From: Candidatus Campbelliibacteriota bacterium
GTDB taxonomy: Bacteria > Patescibacteriota > Minisyncoccia > UBA9983
DNA length: 11,865 nucleotides
Direction: 5' to 3'
Assembly (NCBI GenBank): GCA_003231675.1
Contig: QIJB01000060.1
Coordinates: forward strand, 1-11,865
The position numbers were made by a program, and so were the translations under genes. Position 1 is the stretch's first letter; each line of letters begins with the position of its first letter. The notes beneath the pieces are model-generated. The model was not told the origin of the DNA. It did no database searches and saw only the letters and a list, made by a program, of their open reading frames with translations. Positions 1 to 6,738 of this stretch are shown one piece after another.

Positions 1-306
1 TCCGGAAATTTCTTTCTCCAGTTCTTCTTTGTTCTTAATGAAAGAAAGAAGTTTTTCCAACATAACCGAAGAAGACAAGAGGCTTTCTTTCATTCTTAAC
101 ATTTGATTAAGCGATTCAATTTCTCGTTCCGCTTTCTCGATCAGTTTCTGGTCATTTTCCTCTAACCCAAGTTCTTTCGCCCTTTTCATTGCTTCCCCGT
201 GAGTGATTACACCGGCGAGTTTTTTACTCTCCTCTAACTCTTCCAGCGTTCCCGGGTTACCCTTAAAATCATCCTCGTGCACCAGATGTTTTTCCATATT
301 TTCCAT
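1..306 (-). CDS. Partial unknown protein, charged and helical (C-terminus outside window)
   Basis: An open frame of 102 codons runs from ATG at 306 to the window edge without a stop, so the C-terminal end is missing. A second in-frame ATG lies at 297. The start of the protein is acidic (MENMEKHLVHEDDFKGNPG), followed by a long Glu/Lys/Leu-rich stretch with heptad-like leucines that should be helical and may form a coiled coil from about residue 20 to 100. There is no signal peptide, membrane segment or catalytic motif, and I do not recognise a family. It lies 135 bases downstream of pheS on the same strand, where many bacteria have pheT, but it is clearly not pheT. The leader has only a weak AAGAAG purine run 12-14 bases before the ATG. 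Even codon use and the sustained helical pattern support it being a real gene; its function is unknown. Confidence 0.6.
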   Translation of the reverse strand, partial: MENMEKHLVHEDDFKGNPGTLEELEESKKLAGVITHGEAMKRAKELGLEENDQKLIEKAEREIESLNQMLRMKESLLSSSVMLEKLLSFIKNKEELEKEISG

Positions 307-441
307 ATTTTATTTATTCTTCTTAATTTTAATTAAAATCAGACGACCCCAATCCTAACCCCACCTTAACACCCCTCATTTTTTTTTGCAATATGCGCGC
401 AATAATACTGATTTGTTACTTGGGCACACCACACCTAAACG

Positions 442-1224
442 CTAAAACTGTTTGATAAACCTTAAATCTCCCGAATAAAACAAGCGCACATCGTCTATTT
501 TATGCTTAATCATCGCCAGCCGGTCAATCCCCATCCCAAACGCGAATCCCCGCCATTCCCGCGGATCCAGCTTCACATTTTCCAAAACATTCGGGTGAAC
601 CATTCCCGCTCCGGCAATCTCCATCCACTTTCCGTTGAATTTCATATCAATCTCAACTCCCGGCTCAACAAAAGGAAAATAACTGGGACGAAGGCGAATT
701 TCCATATCCTCTCCGCCGGAAAAAAAACTTCGGAAAAATTCCTCCATTACCGCTTTCAAGTTCGCAAGCGTGATGTTTTTCCCGACCATCAATCCCTCCA
801 ACTGGTAAAACTGGATTTCGTGAGTGGCATCCGTCGCTTCATAGCGAAAAACCCTGCCCGGGGCGATGATTCTGAAAGGCGGTTTGTTGTTTTCCATATA
901 GCGAATCTGCACGGAGCTGGTGTGCGTTCTCATCAGCAAACTTTGAGATTTGCCGGTCGCGGCGGATGTTTTTTTATGTTCCGGCTTCAGCCAAAAAGTA
1001 TCCCACATATCCCGCGCGGGGTGATTTTTCGGAATGTTCAACGCGTCAAAATTGTAATACTCGTTTTCCAACTCCGGTCCCTCGGCGATTTCAAAACCCA
1101 TTGATGAAAAAATGTCAGTCGCTTTTTTTTGGGCTTGCGTGAGCGGATGCAAATGCCCCAGCTCAATTTTCTTTCCCGGAGCCGTCACATCCAAAAATTT
1201 TTTCTTCCCTTTCTCTTTGTTCAT
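442..1224 (-). CDS. pheS: Phenylalanine--tRNA ligase alpha subunit, short form without N-terminal coiled coil
   Basis: This is the catalytic subunit of the class II enzyme that charges tRNA-Phe with phenylalanine in the cytoplasm. All three class II motifs are visible: motif 1 around residues 25-45 (LHPLTQAQKKATDIFSSMGF), motif 2 around 117-144 (FRIIAPGRVFRYEATDATHE), and motif 3 around 226-247 (GFAFGMGIDRLAM). The typical RPSYFPFVEPGVEID segment is at 179-193. The protein has 260 residues, while typical bacterial PheS has about 330-350; the missing part is the N-terminal tRNA-binding coiled coil. The frame cannot be extended, because an in-frame TAA lies three codons upstream of the ATG. There is also an insert of about 15 residues after DTFWL. 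pheT is not in the window. TATAAT ends 8 bases before the ATG, so a nearly leaderless mRNA is likely. No clear terminator follows. Confidence 0.95.
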   Translation of the reverse strand: MNKEKGKKKFLDVTAPGKKIELGHLHPLTQAQKKATDIFSSMGFEIAEGPELENEYYNFDALNIPKNHPARDMWDTFWLKPEHKKTSAATGKSQSLLMRTHTSSVQIRYMENNKPPFRIIAPGRVFRYEATDATHEIQFYQLEGLMVGKNITLANLKAVMEEFFRSFFSGGEDMEIRLRPSYFPFVEPGVEIDMKFNGKWMEIAGAGMVHPNVLENVKLDPREWRGFAFGMGIDRLAMIKHKIDDVRLFYSGDLRFIKQF

Positions 1225-1232
1225 ATACCCTT

Positions 1233-1261
1233 ATTATACTCAAAAAAATTAATATAAACAA
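1233..1261 (-). promoter_or_regulatory. Promoter of pheS
   Basis: On the minus strand a perfect TATAAT (1238 to 1233) lies 8 bases before the pheS ATG. Seventeen bases upstream is TTGTTT (1261 to 1256), a weak -35 with only the TTG matching; it overlaps the T-tract of the preceding terminator. The geometry places the transcript start within a few bases of the ATG. There is no Shine-Dalgarno, so the mRNA would be leaderless or nearly so. Confidence 0.6.
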
Positions 1262-1288
1262 CAAAAAGAGGGGTTGCTAGCCCCTCTT
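1261..1288 (-). terminator. Rho-independent terminator that contains the stop codon of the 80-aa gene
   Basis: A perfect 8-bp stem (AAGAGGGG / CCCCTCTT, 1281-1288 with 1266-1273) encloses a 7-base loop and runs into a T-tract on the minus strand. The last codons of the small gene (Lys-Arg-Gly) form the 5' arm and the TAG stop sits in the loop, so coding end and terminator are merged. The same stem could also form in the plus direction but has no good T-run there. Confidence 0.8.
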
Positions 1289-1519
1289 GAACCTTTTCCC
1301 CCATCCCCAGTATTGAATCATTCCCTTGTTTTCTGGGGATGCTTCTTTTACAACCTCCACTAAATCCTCCCACCTGGGGAGGACTACGATGGACACCTTA
1401 AAAAGGTCTCCATCGTGAGGCTCCATCTTGACGATGGAGCCTCTGGAGATTTCAAGCTCATAAAACTCGGAGGCAAATTTAATTACCTCCCCTTTCTTTA
1501 ATTCTGCTTCGTACTTTAT
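1277..1519 (-). CDS. Orphan 80-aa protein with apparent AUA start codon
   Basis: An 80-codon frame runs from ATA at 1519 to TAG at 1277-1279. The start is set by a very strong Shine-Dalgarno, AAAGGAGGTG (1533 to 1524), whose GGAGG lies 6 bases before the ATA. No ATG, GTG or TTG occurs in this frame between the upstream in-frame stop and codon 32. The protein reads (M)KYEAELKKGEVIKFASEF at its start, is mixed acidic/basic, and ends in YWGWGKRFKRG. It has no membrane helix or known motif, and I do not recognise a family. It has its own consensus promoter and its own terminator, which together support a real, independently expressed gene. Alternatives are a sequencing or true mutation from ATG to ATA, or a start at the internal ATG (codon 32), which lacks a ribosome site. 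It is too short and too oddly started for routine gene finders. Confidence 0.65.
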   Translation of the reverse strand: MKYEAELKKGEVIKFASEFYELEISRGSIVKMEPHDGDLFKVSIVVLPRWEDLVEVVKEASPENKGMIQYWGWGKRFKRG

Positions 1520-1523
1520 GACA

Positions 1524-1533
1524 CACCTCCTTT
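1524..1533 (-). promoter_or_regulatory. Strong Shine-Dalgarno that decides the AUA start
   Basis: AAAGGAGGTG on the minus strand is close to full anti-16S complementarity, with 6 bases between GGAGG and the ATA. It is the only strong ribosome site seen in the window; the neighbouring genes have none or very weak ones. Confidence 0.75.
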
Positions 1534-1545
1534 TTTCTACACCAA

Positions 1546-1574
1546 ATTAAAGCAAATTTTAATATATTTGTCAA
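1546..1574 (-). promoter_or_regulatory. Consensus sigma70-type promoter of the 80-aa gene
   Basis: A perfect TTGACA (1574 to 1569), an exact 17-base spacer and TTTAAT (1551 to 1546, five of six matches to TATAAT) lie upstream of the strong Shine-Dalgarno. The expected transcript has a short 5' leader of about 20 bases that includes the ribosome site. Confidence 0.8.
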
Positions 1575-1590
1575 ATCAACCAAAGAGTGT

Positions 1591-1638
1591 GTGAACAACA
1601 ACGAGGGTTTTTATGCCCTCTTGAACTTATCTGTTCAC
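1591..1638 (-). repeat. Two-step hairpin after the deacetylase gene; related to the terminator at 1261-1292
   Basis: An outer 7-bp inverted repeat (GTGAACA / TGTTCAC, 1591-1597 and 1632-1638) encloses an inner 5-bp stem (GAGGG / CCCTC, 1603-1607 and 1616-1620). It begins 9 bases after the stop of the PIG-L gene and probably ends that transcript, although the following tract (GTTGTTGTT) is a poor T-run. Its sequence resembles the small gene's terminator region: both read GTTCAAGAGGG, then CCCTC, then TTGTTGTT on the minus strand. Confidence 0.5.
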
Positions 1639-1647
1639 CCCTAAAAA

Positions 1648-3069
1648 TCAAGGCAAAATTTTGTAAACCACTTCGCAGGGTTTATTTTGTCGTTCGGTCT
1701 CTTTCTCACATCTTTTCTTGAAGAAATTTTTCGCGTTTTTAACGAGATTATTTCCCAAAACACTGAACGCCCTTACTTGCGACACATATTGTTTGATGCC
1801 ACTCATTTGATTCTCGAGCTGCCGGTCGGTCAAGATAATTTCCGTTTTTTTGATTTTTCCTCCTGATTCTTTCCTGAGATAATCATAAAAATCTCCTTTC
1901 CCTTTTTTCATAAACTTCCATATGTAGGGAAAATCTTCATAGACAAAAAAGTCCACATTGGGGTTGGTGTTCTTTCTGGCAACGCTCATAAACGCCTCAT
2001 GGAGAATTTGATGATCGGGGTGGGTCAAGCCGGGACCAAAAGTCGCCGGTCCGTATATGGATAAATGGGGACTGTTATTATCTTTAATCATCTTCTTGAT
2101 ATCTTGGGTTATTCTTTTCTCCAAATCTGCCCCTCTATCACCTTGCCTGTATTGAGAATCCAAATAGTTATAATTTTTTATATCCGCCCCATATAAGGCG
2201 AGTGCTGAGCGGTTTTCTTTTATCCGCGAAGAAACCGCCTGGTTACTGTCCTTAAACCCTGATAATTTATTCCATTCGGTACTCATTGCGGAATCGGGTC
2301 GTCCGCTAAAAAAGGTGGCAACCAGTAAATGTTTCTGACCGGACATAAACCCCCCAAGCGACAATACCGCGTCATCAAAATGAGGTGATAAAACGATTAC
2401 GGAGGATTTGGTCATTGTTTCATCTCTTCGTTTTAAATCTGGGAATAAATTCTCCATTTCTTCACGCCCCCTGAAGCCGTAATATACTTCCCCATTTATG
2501 ACGATTGCCGGCAAATTATTCTTTATCCCATACATCGCTATAAGGGTTTTGATTGTGGACAAGTCAAGATTGTAATCAAAAGAGTAAATTCTTAACTGAG
2601 GATACTCACTTCTCAGATAGGTCAGAGCATATCCCGTCCTTTGACAATCGGAACAGTCTCCTTTGTTGGAATAAAAATATAAAATGAAAACCGGAGGGGA
2701 ATCGCATTTCTCGCCCACTTTTTTGAGCAGGAGGTAGTCTTTGATTTCCAAGAGAGAATAGTATTTTTTCAATCGTTCCACTTCGGCATTGTCCGAGCCG
2801 AGGCTCCCTTCCATAAAAGCGAGTTTGGTGGACAAGGAATTAAGTTCCTGCGAGAGAAAGGAGTTGTCAACATTGTCGCAAGTTGATTCGCTAAGTAAAG
2901 AAAATTGCGTTTCCGATGCCAAAATATCCATAGAAATTTTGTCTTCAATGCGATTCAACTCCTTTATTTTTTTACCGCTCAAATAACTGCTCAAGAAAAC
3001 GGCCGAAAGAAATACGGTGGCGGTTATTATAAAAACGAAGATATATTTTGTCCAGTTTATTTCTTTCAT
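1648..3069 (-). CDS. Membrane-anchored thioredoxin-like / PIG-L (LmbE-like) deacetylase fusion
   Basis: With ATG at 3069 the protein has 473 residues. One hydrophobic helix (about 9-31) is followed by a helical linker. A thioredoxin-like domain follows (about 127-212) with CSDC (Cys139, Cys142) and a cis-proline-like LPAIVING (Pro187). The C-terminal half is a PIG-L/LmbE domain starting at SSVIVLSPHFDDAVLSLGG, with His230, Asp232 and Asp233 as zinc/catalytic residues and HPDH (350-353) as the second metal site. That family removes N-acetyl groups from GlcNAc-type sugars. The start is chosen because the upstream stop and this ATG form TAATG, with GGAG just ahead; a TTG at 3078 is in frame but less likely. 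The gene is coupled to a processive glycosyltransferase, so deacetylation of its glycan product is a reasonable inference. Membrane topology, and hence whether the domains are outside, cannot be told from the charges. Confidence 0.85.
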   Translation of the reverse strand: MKEINWTKYIFVFIITATVFLSAVFLSSYLSGKKIKELNRIEDKISMDILASETQFSLLSESTCDNVDNSFLSQELNSLSTKLAFMEGSLGSDNAEVERLKKYYSLLEIKDYLLLKKVGEKCDSPPVFILYFYSNKGDCSDCQRTGYALTYLRSEYPQLRIYSFDYNLDLSTIKTLIAMYGIKNNLPAIVINGEVYYGFRGREEMENLFPDLKRRDETMTKSSVIVLSPHFDDAVLSLGGFMSGQKHLLVATFFSGRPDSAMSTEWNKLSGFKDSNQAVSSRIKENRSALALYGADIKNYNYLDSQYRQGDRGADLEKRITQDIKKMIKDNNSPHLSIYGPATFGPGLTHPDHQILHEAFMSVARKNTNPNVDFFVYEDFPYIWKFMKKGKGDFYDYLRKESGGKIKKTEIILTDRQLENQMSGIKQYVSQVRAFSVLGNNLVKNAKNFFKKRCEKETERQNKPCEVVYKILP

Positions 3070-4316
3070 TATCTCCAAGACGCCTTTTTGGCAAGAAGCA
3101 AATTATAAATTGACTTCATCAGCCAGAACGGGGCTATCAAACCGTATAAAAATAAGTAGTAGAAAAAATCGCGCGACAATTTGAATTTTCCATCCGCCAT
3201 TTTTTTGCCCGCTCCGACAAAAACGGCGGTCATAATCAGAACAAAAATACTCAATATCCATATCGCTCCCGTATTCATAAAAAACCAACCGAAATTCAAT
3301 CCGGAAAGGGCAAAACCGAAATCAAAATTCACGGAGCTGAGCAAAGAAATTTTTTCAATAGTGTAGCTGAACAGCGTTAAAACAATCCTGCCGACAAAAA
3401 AGAGCGCCGAAAAAACGGTAACAAAGGCGAGCGGAAAAATTAAAATTCCAAAATTGCCGTATTTTTTCCTTAAAAACATAAATCTGTAATCAACGGCGTT
3501 TTTTAAAAAACCGGTCGTCCATCTGACCCTCTGTTTGTAGAGCCCCTTGAGGGTCGCCGGCGCGACAGTATAAACAAAAGCATTGTGCGCGTTTTCAATC
3601 CTGTAATGATTGCTTTGCATTCTTAGGGCGTATTCCAAGTCCTCCGTATTGTAAGCATGTTTATATGGTCCGAGTTCATCAAAAACTTTCTTCCTGAAGA
3701 TTGAAAAAGGACCGGGTGTTACCTGCAGCGCGTCAAGCAGACTGAACACCTTCCTGATAAAAATACCCAGTTTGTATTCCATATTTTGAATCAACTCAAC
3801 AATATTGTCGCTTTTATGCACCTTGAGCGCCGGCGTAACCGCCATTGTCTCTGGATCTTCAAAATATTTCATTATTCTTTTCAATGCCTTCCAATCAACA
3901 AACGAGTCGGCATCCAAACATCCGACAAATTCGCTTTCGGTATGTTCAATCCCCAAATTCACCGCTGTATGCTTGCCACCATTTTCTTTTTGGAAAATCT
4001 CTATTTGACTGTCGCCCCCAAATTGCCGAATTTTTTGCCAGGTCATATCGGTGCTGCCGTCATCAACGATAAAAATTTTAAGTTTGTTTCTCGGATAATC
4101 CAAATTCAGCAAAGATTCAACGGTCGCCGCGATGGTATTTTCCTCGTTCCAACACGGCACGATAATTGTTACCGAAGGAAAAATATTGATTTCTTTCGCT
4201 TCTTTCTGGAATTTCAGCCGTCCGCGGTTTTCCAAAAAAGTAAACAGCAAAAAAACCTCAAAATAGAGGGACACGAACAAAAGCGTGTAAATTACCGCAT
4301 CCTCAATTCCGCCCAT
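3069..4316 (-). CDS. Processive family-2 glycosyltransferase (PgaC/NodC/chitin-synthase type)
   Basis: This 415-residue membrane enzyme should transfer a sugar from a nucleotide donor to a growing polysaccharide at the cytoplasmic face. Visible motifs are the N-terminal membrane helix (8-28), SVTIIVPCWNEEN at the domain start, DDGSTD (85-90), DAD (135-137), TED (224-226) and QRVRW (262-266), the D,D,D,QxxRW signature of processive beta-glycan synthases such as cellulose, chitin and poly-GlcNAc synthases. At least three more membrane helices follow (about 288-316, 341-369, 384-402). I chose ATG 4316 over an in-frame TTG at 4355, because that TTG is the -35 of the promoter and a -10 lies exactly 10 bases before the ATG. 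The 3' end is TAATG-coupled to the PIG-L gene. The sugar is unknown; pairing with a deacetylase favours an N-acetylated glycan. Confidence 0.9.
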   Translation of the reverse strand: MGGIEDAVIYTLLFVSLYFEVFLLFTFLENRGRLKFQKEAKEINIFPSVTIIVPCWNEENTIAATVESLLNLDYPRNKLKIFIVDDGSTDMTWQKIRQFGGDSQIEIFQKENGGKHTAVNLGIEHTESEFVGCLDADSFVDWKALKRIMKYFEDPETMAVTPALKVHKSDNIVELIQNMEYKLGIFIRKVFSLLDALQVTPGPFSIFRKKVFDELGPYKHAYNTEDLEYALRMQSNHYRIENAHNAFVYTVAPATLKGLYKQRVRWTTGFLKNAVDYRFMFLRKKYGNFGILIFPLAFVTVFSALFFVGRIVLTLFSYTIEKISLLSSVNFDFGFALSGLNFGWFFMNTGAIWILSIFVLIMTAVFVGAGKKMADGKFKLSRDFFYYLFLYGLIAPFWLMKSIYNLLLAKKASWR

Positions 4317-4326
4317 ATTGCTTTTA

Positions 4327-4378
4327 ATTGTATCTGAATTGAACGCCTTTTGCAAAATAAAGAGAAATGATGTATAAT
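4327..4378. promoter_or_regulatory. Symmetric divergent promoter sharing one palindromic -35
   Basis: TTGCAA at 4350-4355 is its own reverse complement. To the right, exactly 17 bases away, is TATAAT (4373-4378), then 10 bases to the ATG of the DUF4446 gene. To the left, exactly 17 bases away on the minus strand, is TACAAT (4332 to 4327), then 10 bases to the ATG of the glycosyltransferase gene. Both transcripts would begin within a few bases of their ATG, and neither has a Shine-Dalgarno. RNA polymerase could probably occupy only one direction at a time. Confidence 0.75.
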
Positions 4379-4388
4379 TTAGAACACT

Positions 4389-4859
4389 ATGCCTGAAAAC
4401 TACACACTTTATTTTTATATCGCTTTCGGAGCAACCACCCTCTTGTTGACCATCTGGGTATTGTTATTGGAACTCCGCTTGCGAAGAGTTTTCAAGGGGA
4501 CGAAAGCCGATAATCTTGAGAACATAATGGCGCAAATAACCAAAAACATCGAGAAAATCAATATCTCAGAAGAGGAAACAAAAAAATATCTAGGAACGGT
4601 TGAGAAGCGTTTACGGAACAGCCTTCAAGGGGTTGGAGTGGTGCGTTTCAACCCATTTGAGAATTCCGGATCAAACCAGAGTTTCGCTATCGCCCTTCTA
4701 AATGAATATGGCAACGGAACGGTTATATCAAGTTTGTATTCAAGAGAAAAGGTAAGCGTTTACGCCAAGCCGATTAAAAACGGGCAATCGGAATATTCCC
4801 TTTCAAAGGAAGAAGAAGAAGCGATTGCTATCGCTAAACATACAAATGGAGAAGAATAA
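4389..4859 (+). CDS. DUF4446 family membrane-anchored protein
   Basis: The 156-residue protein has one N-terminal membrane helix (about 7-28), a helical charged linker (30-75), and a C-terminal domain matching DUF4446: GVGVVRFNPFENSGSNQSFA, ALLNEYGNGTVISSLYSRE, VYAKPIKNGQSEYSLSKEEE. The family is found in many bacteria, but its biochemical role is unknown. It is the first gene of an operon with infB and rbfA; its end overlaps the chosen infB start by 14 bases. The promoter TATAAT ends 10 bases before the ATG, so the mRNA is likely leaderless. The link to translation genes is positional only. Confidence 0.85.
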   Translation: MPENYTLYFYIAFGATTLLLTIWVLLLELRLRRVFKGTKADNLENIMAQITKNIEKINISEEETKKYLGTVEKRLRNSLQGVGVVRFNPFENSGSNQSFAIALLNEYGNGTVISSLYSREKVSVYAKPIKNGQSEYSLSKEEEEAIAIAKHTNGEE

Positions 4860-6387
4860 TCAAAAAATGAATAGCGAACAAGGGCTTGTCGCCCGCCCCC
4901 CCGTAGTTGTCGTTATGGGGCATATTGACCATGGGAAATCACAGCTTCTTGATTACATAAGAAAAAGCAGTGTCGTGGAAAAGGAAGCGGGTGGAATCAC
5001 GCAACACATCGGCGCCTATGAAAGCGAAGTAAAATGCCAGTCCAAGGAACACGGACATGAAACAAGGAAAATAACTTTTCTGGACACCCCCGGACATGAG
5101 GCGTTCTCAAAGATGAGGGCGCGAGGAGCAAAAATTGCTGATGTCGCCATTTTGATTATCGCCGCCGATGACGGCGTAAAACCACAAACCATGGAAGCTT
5201 ACGAGGCGATAAAAAAAGCGGGAATACCTTTTGTTATCGCGATTAACAAAATAGACAAAGAGGGTTCCAACCCGGAGCAAGTAAAGGCGCAATTAGCGGA
5301 AAAACAAATTTTTGTTGAAAATTACGGGGGAAACATTCCTATCGCGAACATTTCCGCAAAAACCGGGCAAGGAGTTGATGAATTGTTGGATATGGTTCTT
5401 TTACTCGCTGAAATGGAAGAACTCAAAGCCAATCCGAACAAAAACGCTTCCGGAACCGTCATTGAATCCCATTTGGACACCAAGAGAGGAATCTCGGCGA
5501 CACTCCTCATCCAAAACGGAACAATGAAAAAAGGAAAGTTCGTGCTGTCGGGAAAGACCATCGCCCCGGTCAGAATCTTTGAGGACTTTCAAGGAAAACC
5601 GATAGAAGAAGCGGGCTTCTCTTCCCCGGTCAAGATTGTCGGCTTTAACAGCGCCCCGGAAGTGGGAGCAAGTTTTCAAACATTTAATTCAAAAAAGGAA
5701 GCTGAGGAGGAGGTGAAAAAAAACACAGAGAACGCTCCTTCAAATAAAGCCACTGAGTCGGCTCCGAAAGATGACTCTAAAGCGAAAATCACGATGCCCG
5801 TCATCATAAAAGCGGACACTACAGGGTCAATTGAGGCGGTGGAAAAAGAGATAATGAAACTCGCTGATGAGGATGTCTCCATTACTGTTTTGCGAAAAGG
5901 TATCGGAAATATCTCCGAAGAGGACATAAAATTGTCTTATGGAACGAAAAGTCCGATTGCGCTCGGATTCAATGTTGAGATGGATTCTCAAGCAAAGGAT
6001 CTTGCGGAACAATTCGGCGTAAAAGTGAAAACATCCGACATTATTTATAAAATCAGCGAATGGCTTGAAGAGGAAATAAAAAAACAAAAACTTTTAATTC
6101 CGCGCGAAGAAATTTTGGGCAAGGCGGAAATTTTAAAGATTTTTAACAGAACAAAAAATAAACAGGTTATCGGAGGGGCGGTTACCGAAGGTAAAATTAT
6201 GTCCGGAAAAATCATCAAGATTAAAAGAAAAGATTTTGAAATCGGAGAAGGAAAAGTTGCAGGGCTCCAGAGCGACAAAAAAGAAACACGGGAAGTTGGA
6301 AAAGGAGAACAGTTTGGCGCAATGGTGGAATCAAAAATAGAAATCGCGAAGGGAGACACAATTGAAATAATTGAAAAAATCGGATAA
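4846..6387 (+). CDS. infB: Translation initiation factor IF-2, minimal form
   Basis: This GTPase helps place initiator tRNA on the 30S subunit and join the subunits. It has 513 residues from ATG 4846, against about 700-1000 in many bacteria; the long N-terminal region is absent and the G domain begins near residue 17. G motifs are GHIDHGKS (25-32, Ser instead of the common Thr), GGITQHIGAY (49-58), DTPGHE (80-85), NKID (134-137) and SAK (170-172). Domain II follows at about 200-280, then a charged low-complexity linker (281-313), the IF2 core domain III (about 314-410), and the C-terminal tRNA-binding domain to the end. An in-frame TTG at 4825 and ATG at 4867 are alternative starts; none has a good ribosome site, and 4846 gives overlap-type coupling to the upstream gene. 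The next gene is rbfA, as in many bacteria. Confidence 0.95.
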   Translation: MEKNNQKMNSEQGLVARPPVVVVMGHIDHGKSQLLDYIRKSSVVEKEAGGITQHIGAYESEVKCQSKEHGHETRKITFLDTPGHEAFSKMRARGAKIADVAILIIAADDGVKPQTMEAYEAIKKAGIPFVIAINKIDKEGSNPEQVKAQLAEKQIFVENYGGNIPIANISAKTGQGVDELLDMVLLLAEMEELKANPNKNASGTVIESHLDTKRGISATLLIQNGTMKKGKFVLSGKTIAPVRIFEDFQGKPIEEAGFSSPVKIVGFNSAPEVGASFQTFNSKKEAEEEVKKNTENAPSNKATESAPKDDSKAKITMPVIIKADTTGSIEAVEKEIMKLADEDVSITVLRKGIGNISEEDIKLSYGTKSPIALGFNVEMDSQAKDLAEQFGVKVKTSDIIYKISEWLEEEIKKQKLLIPREEILGKAEILKIFNRTKNKQVIGGAVTEGKIMSGKIIKIKRKDFEIGEGKVAGLQSDKKETREVGKGEQFGAMVESKIEIAKGDTIEIIEKIG

Positions 6388-6397
6388 TATAAAGACA

Positions 6398-6724
6398 ATG
6401 GAATTCAGAAAAGAAAGAATGGCTTCACTGGTAAAAGACATCGCATCCTCTTTTTTGAAATCAAAAGGAGAATCCGGAATTTTGATTTCAGCCACGCGAG
6501 TCGGAATATCCAGAGACTTTAAAAACGTAACGGTTTTTGTTAGTGTTTTTCCCGAAAACAAAGAAGATGATGTCCTTAATAGTCTGAAGGATAAATGTTG
6601 GGAATTGAGAAATTACGCCAAAAAACAACTGAAAATGAAATTTCTTCCGCAATTTAAATTTGAAATAGATAAAGAAGAAAAAGCGAGGCAAAGGATGGAG
6701 AAGATTTTAAACGAAGAAGATTAA
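6398..6724 (+). CDS. rbfA: Ribosome-binding factor A
   Basis: RbfA binds the immature 30S subunit and helps 16S rRNA 5'-end maturation. The 108-residue protein has the family's order: N-terminal helix MEFRKERMASLVKDIASSFL, then LISATRVGISRDFKNVTVFV (the SpDL-like strand), then the helix with WELRNYAKKQLKMKFLPQFK and an acidic end. Length and KH-like layout fit the family. ATG 6398 is 10 bases after the infB stop; an in-frame TTG at 6371 inside infB would add nine residues and is less likely. There is no terminator after the stop: tRNA-Cys-derived repeats begin 14 bases later, so the operon transcript may run into the tRNA region. Confidence 0.9.
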   Translation: MEFRKERMASLVKDIASSFLKSKGESGILISATRVGISRDFKNVTVFVSVFPENKEDDVLNSLKDKCWELRNYAKKQLKMKFLPQFKFEIDKEEKARQRMEKILNEED

Positions 6725-6738
6725 TAGTTAGCGCCCGC

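Noticed and set aside
380..415. TTGC/GCAA inverted repeat as terminator of pheS
   Set aside because: The stem is only about four pairs, and on the minus strand it is followed by an A-run rather than a T-run.
502..1104. Long plus-strand open frame of about 200 codons opposite pheS
   Set aside because: It is the antisense shadow of a clear pheS gene; its protein shows no domain and odd composition.
1255..1638. Integron attC sites around the 80-aa gene
   Set aside because: The hairpins lack the GTTRRRY core, the gene has its own promoter, and no integron integrase is seen.
4317..4355. TTG start at 4355 extending the glycosyltransferase by 13 residues
   Set aside because: The TTG is part of the TTGCAA -35 element, and a -10 lies between it and ATG 4316, so the region is promoter, not coding.
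4825..4845. TTG start at 4825 for infB
   Set aside because: It lies deep in the DUF4446 gene with no ribosome site; ATG 4846 gives a normal short overlap.
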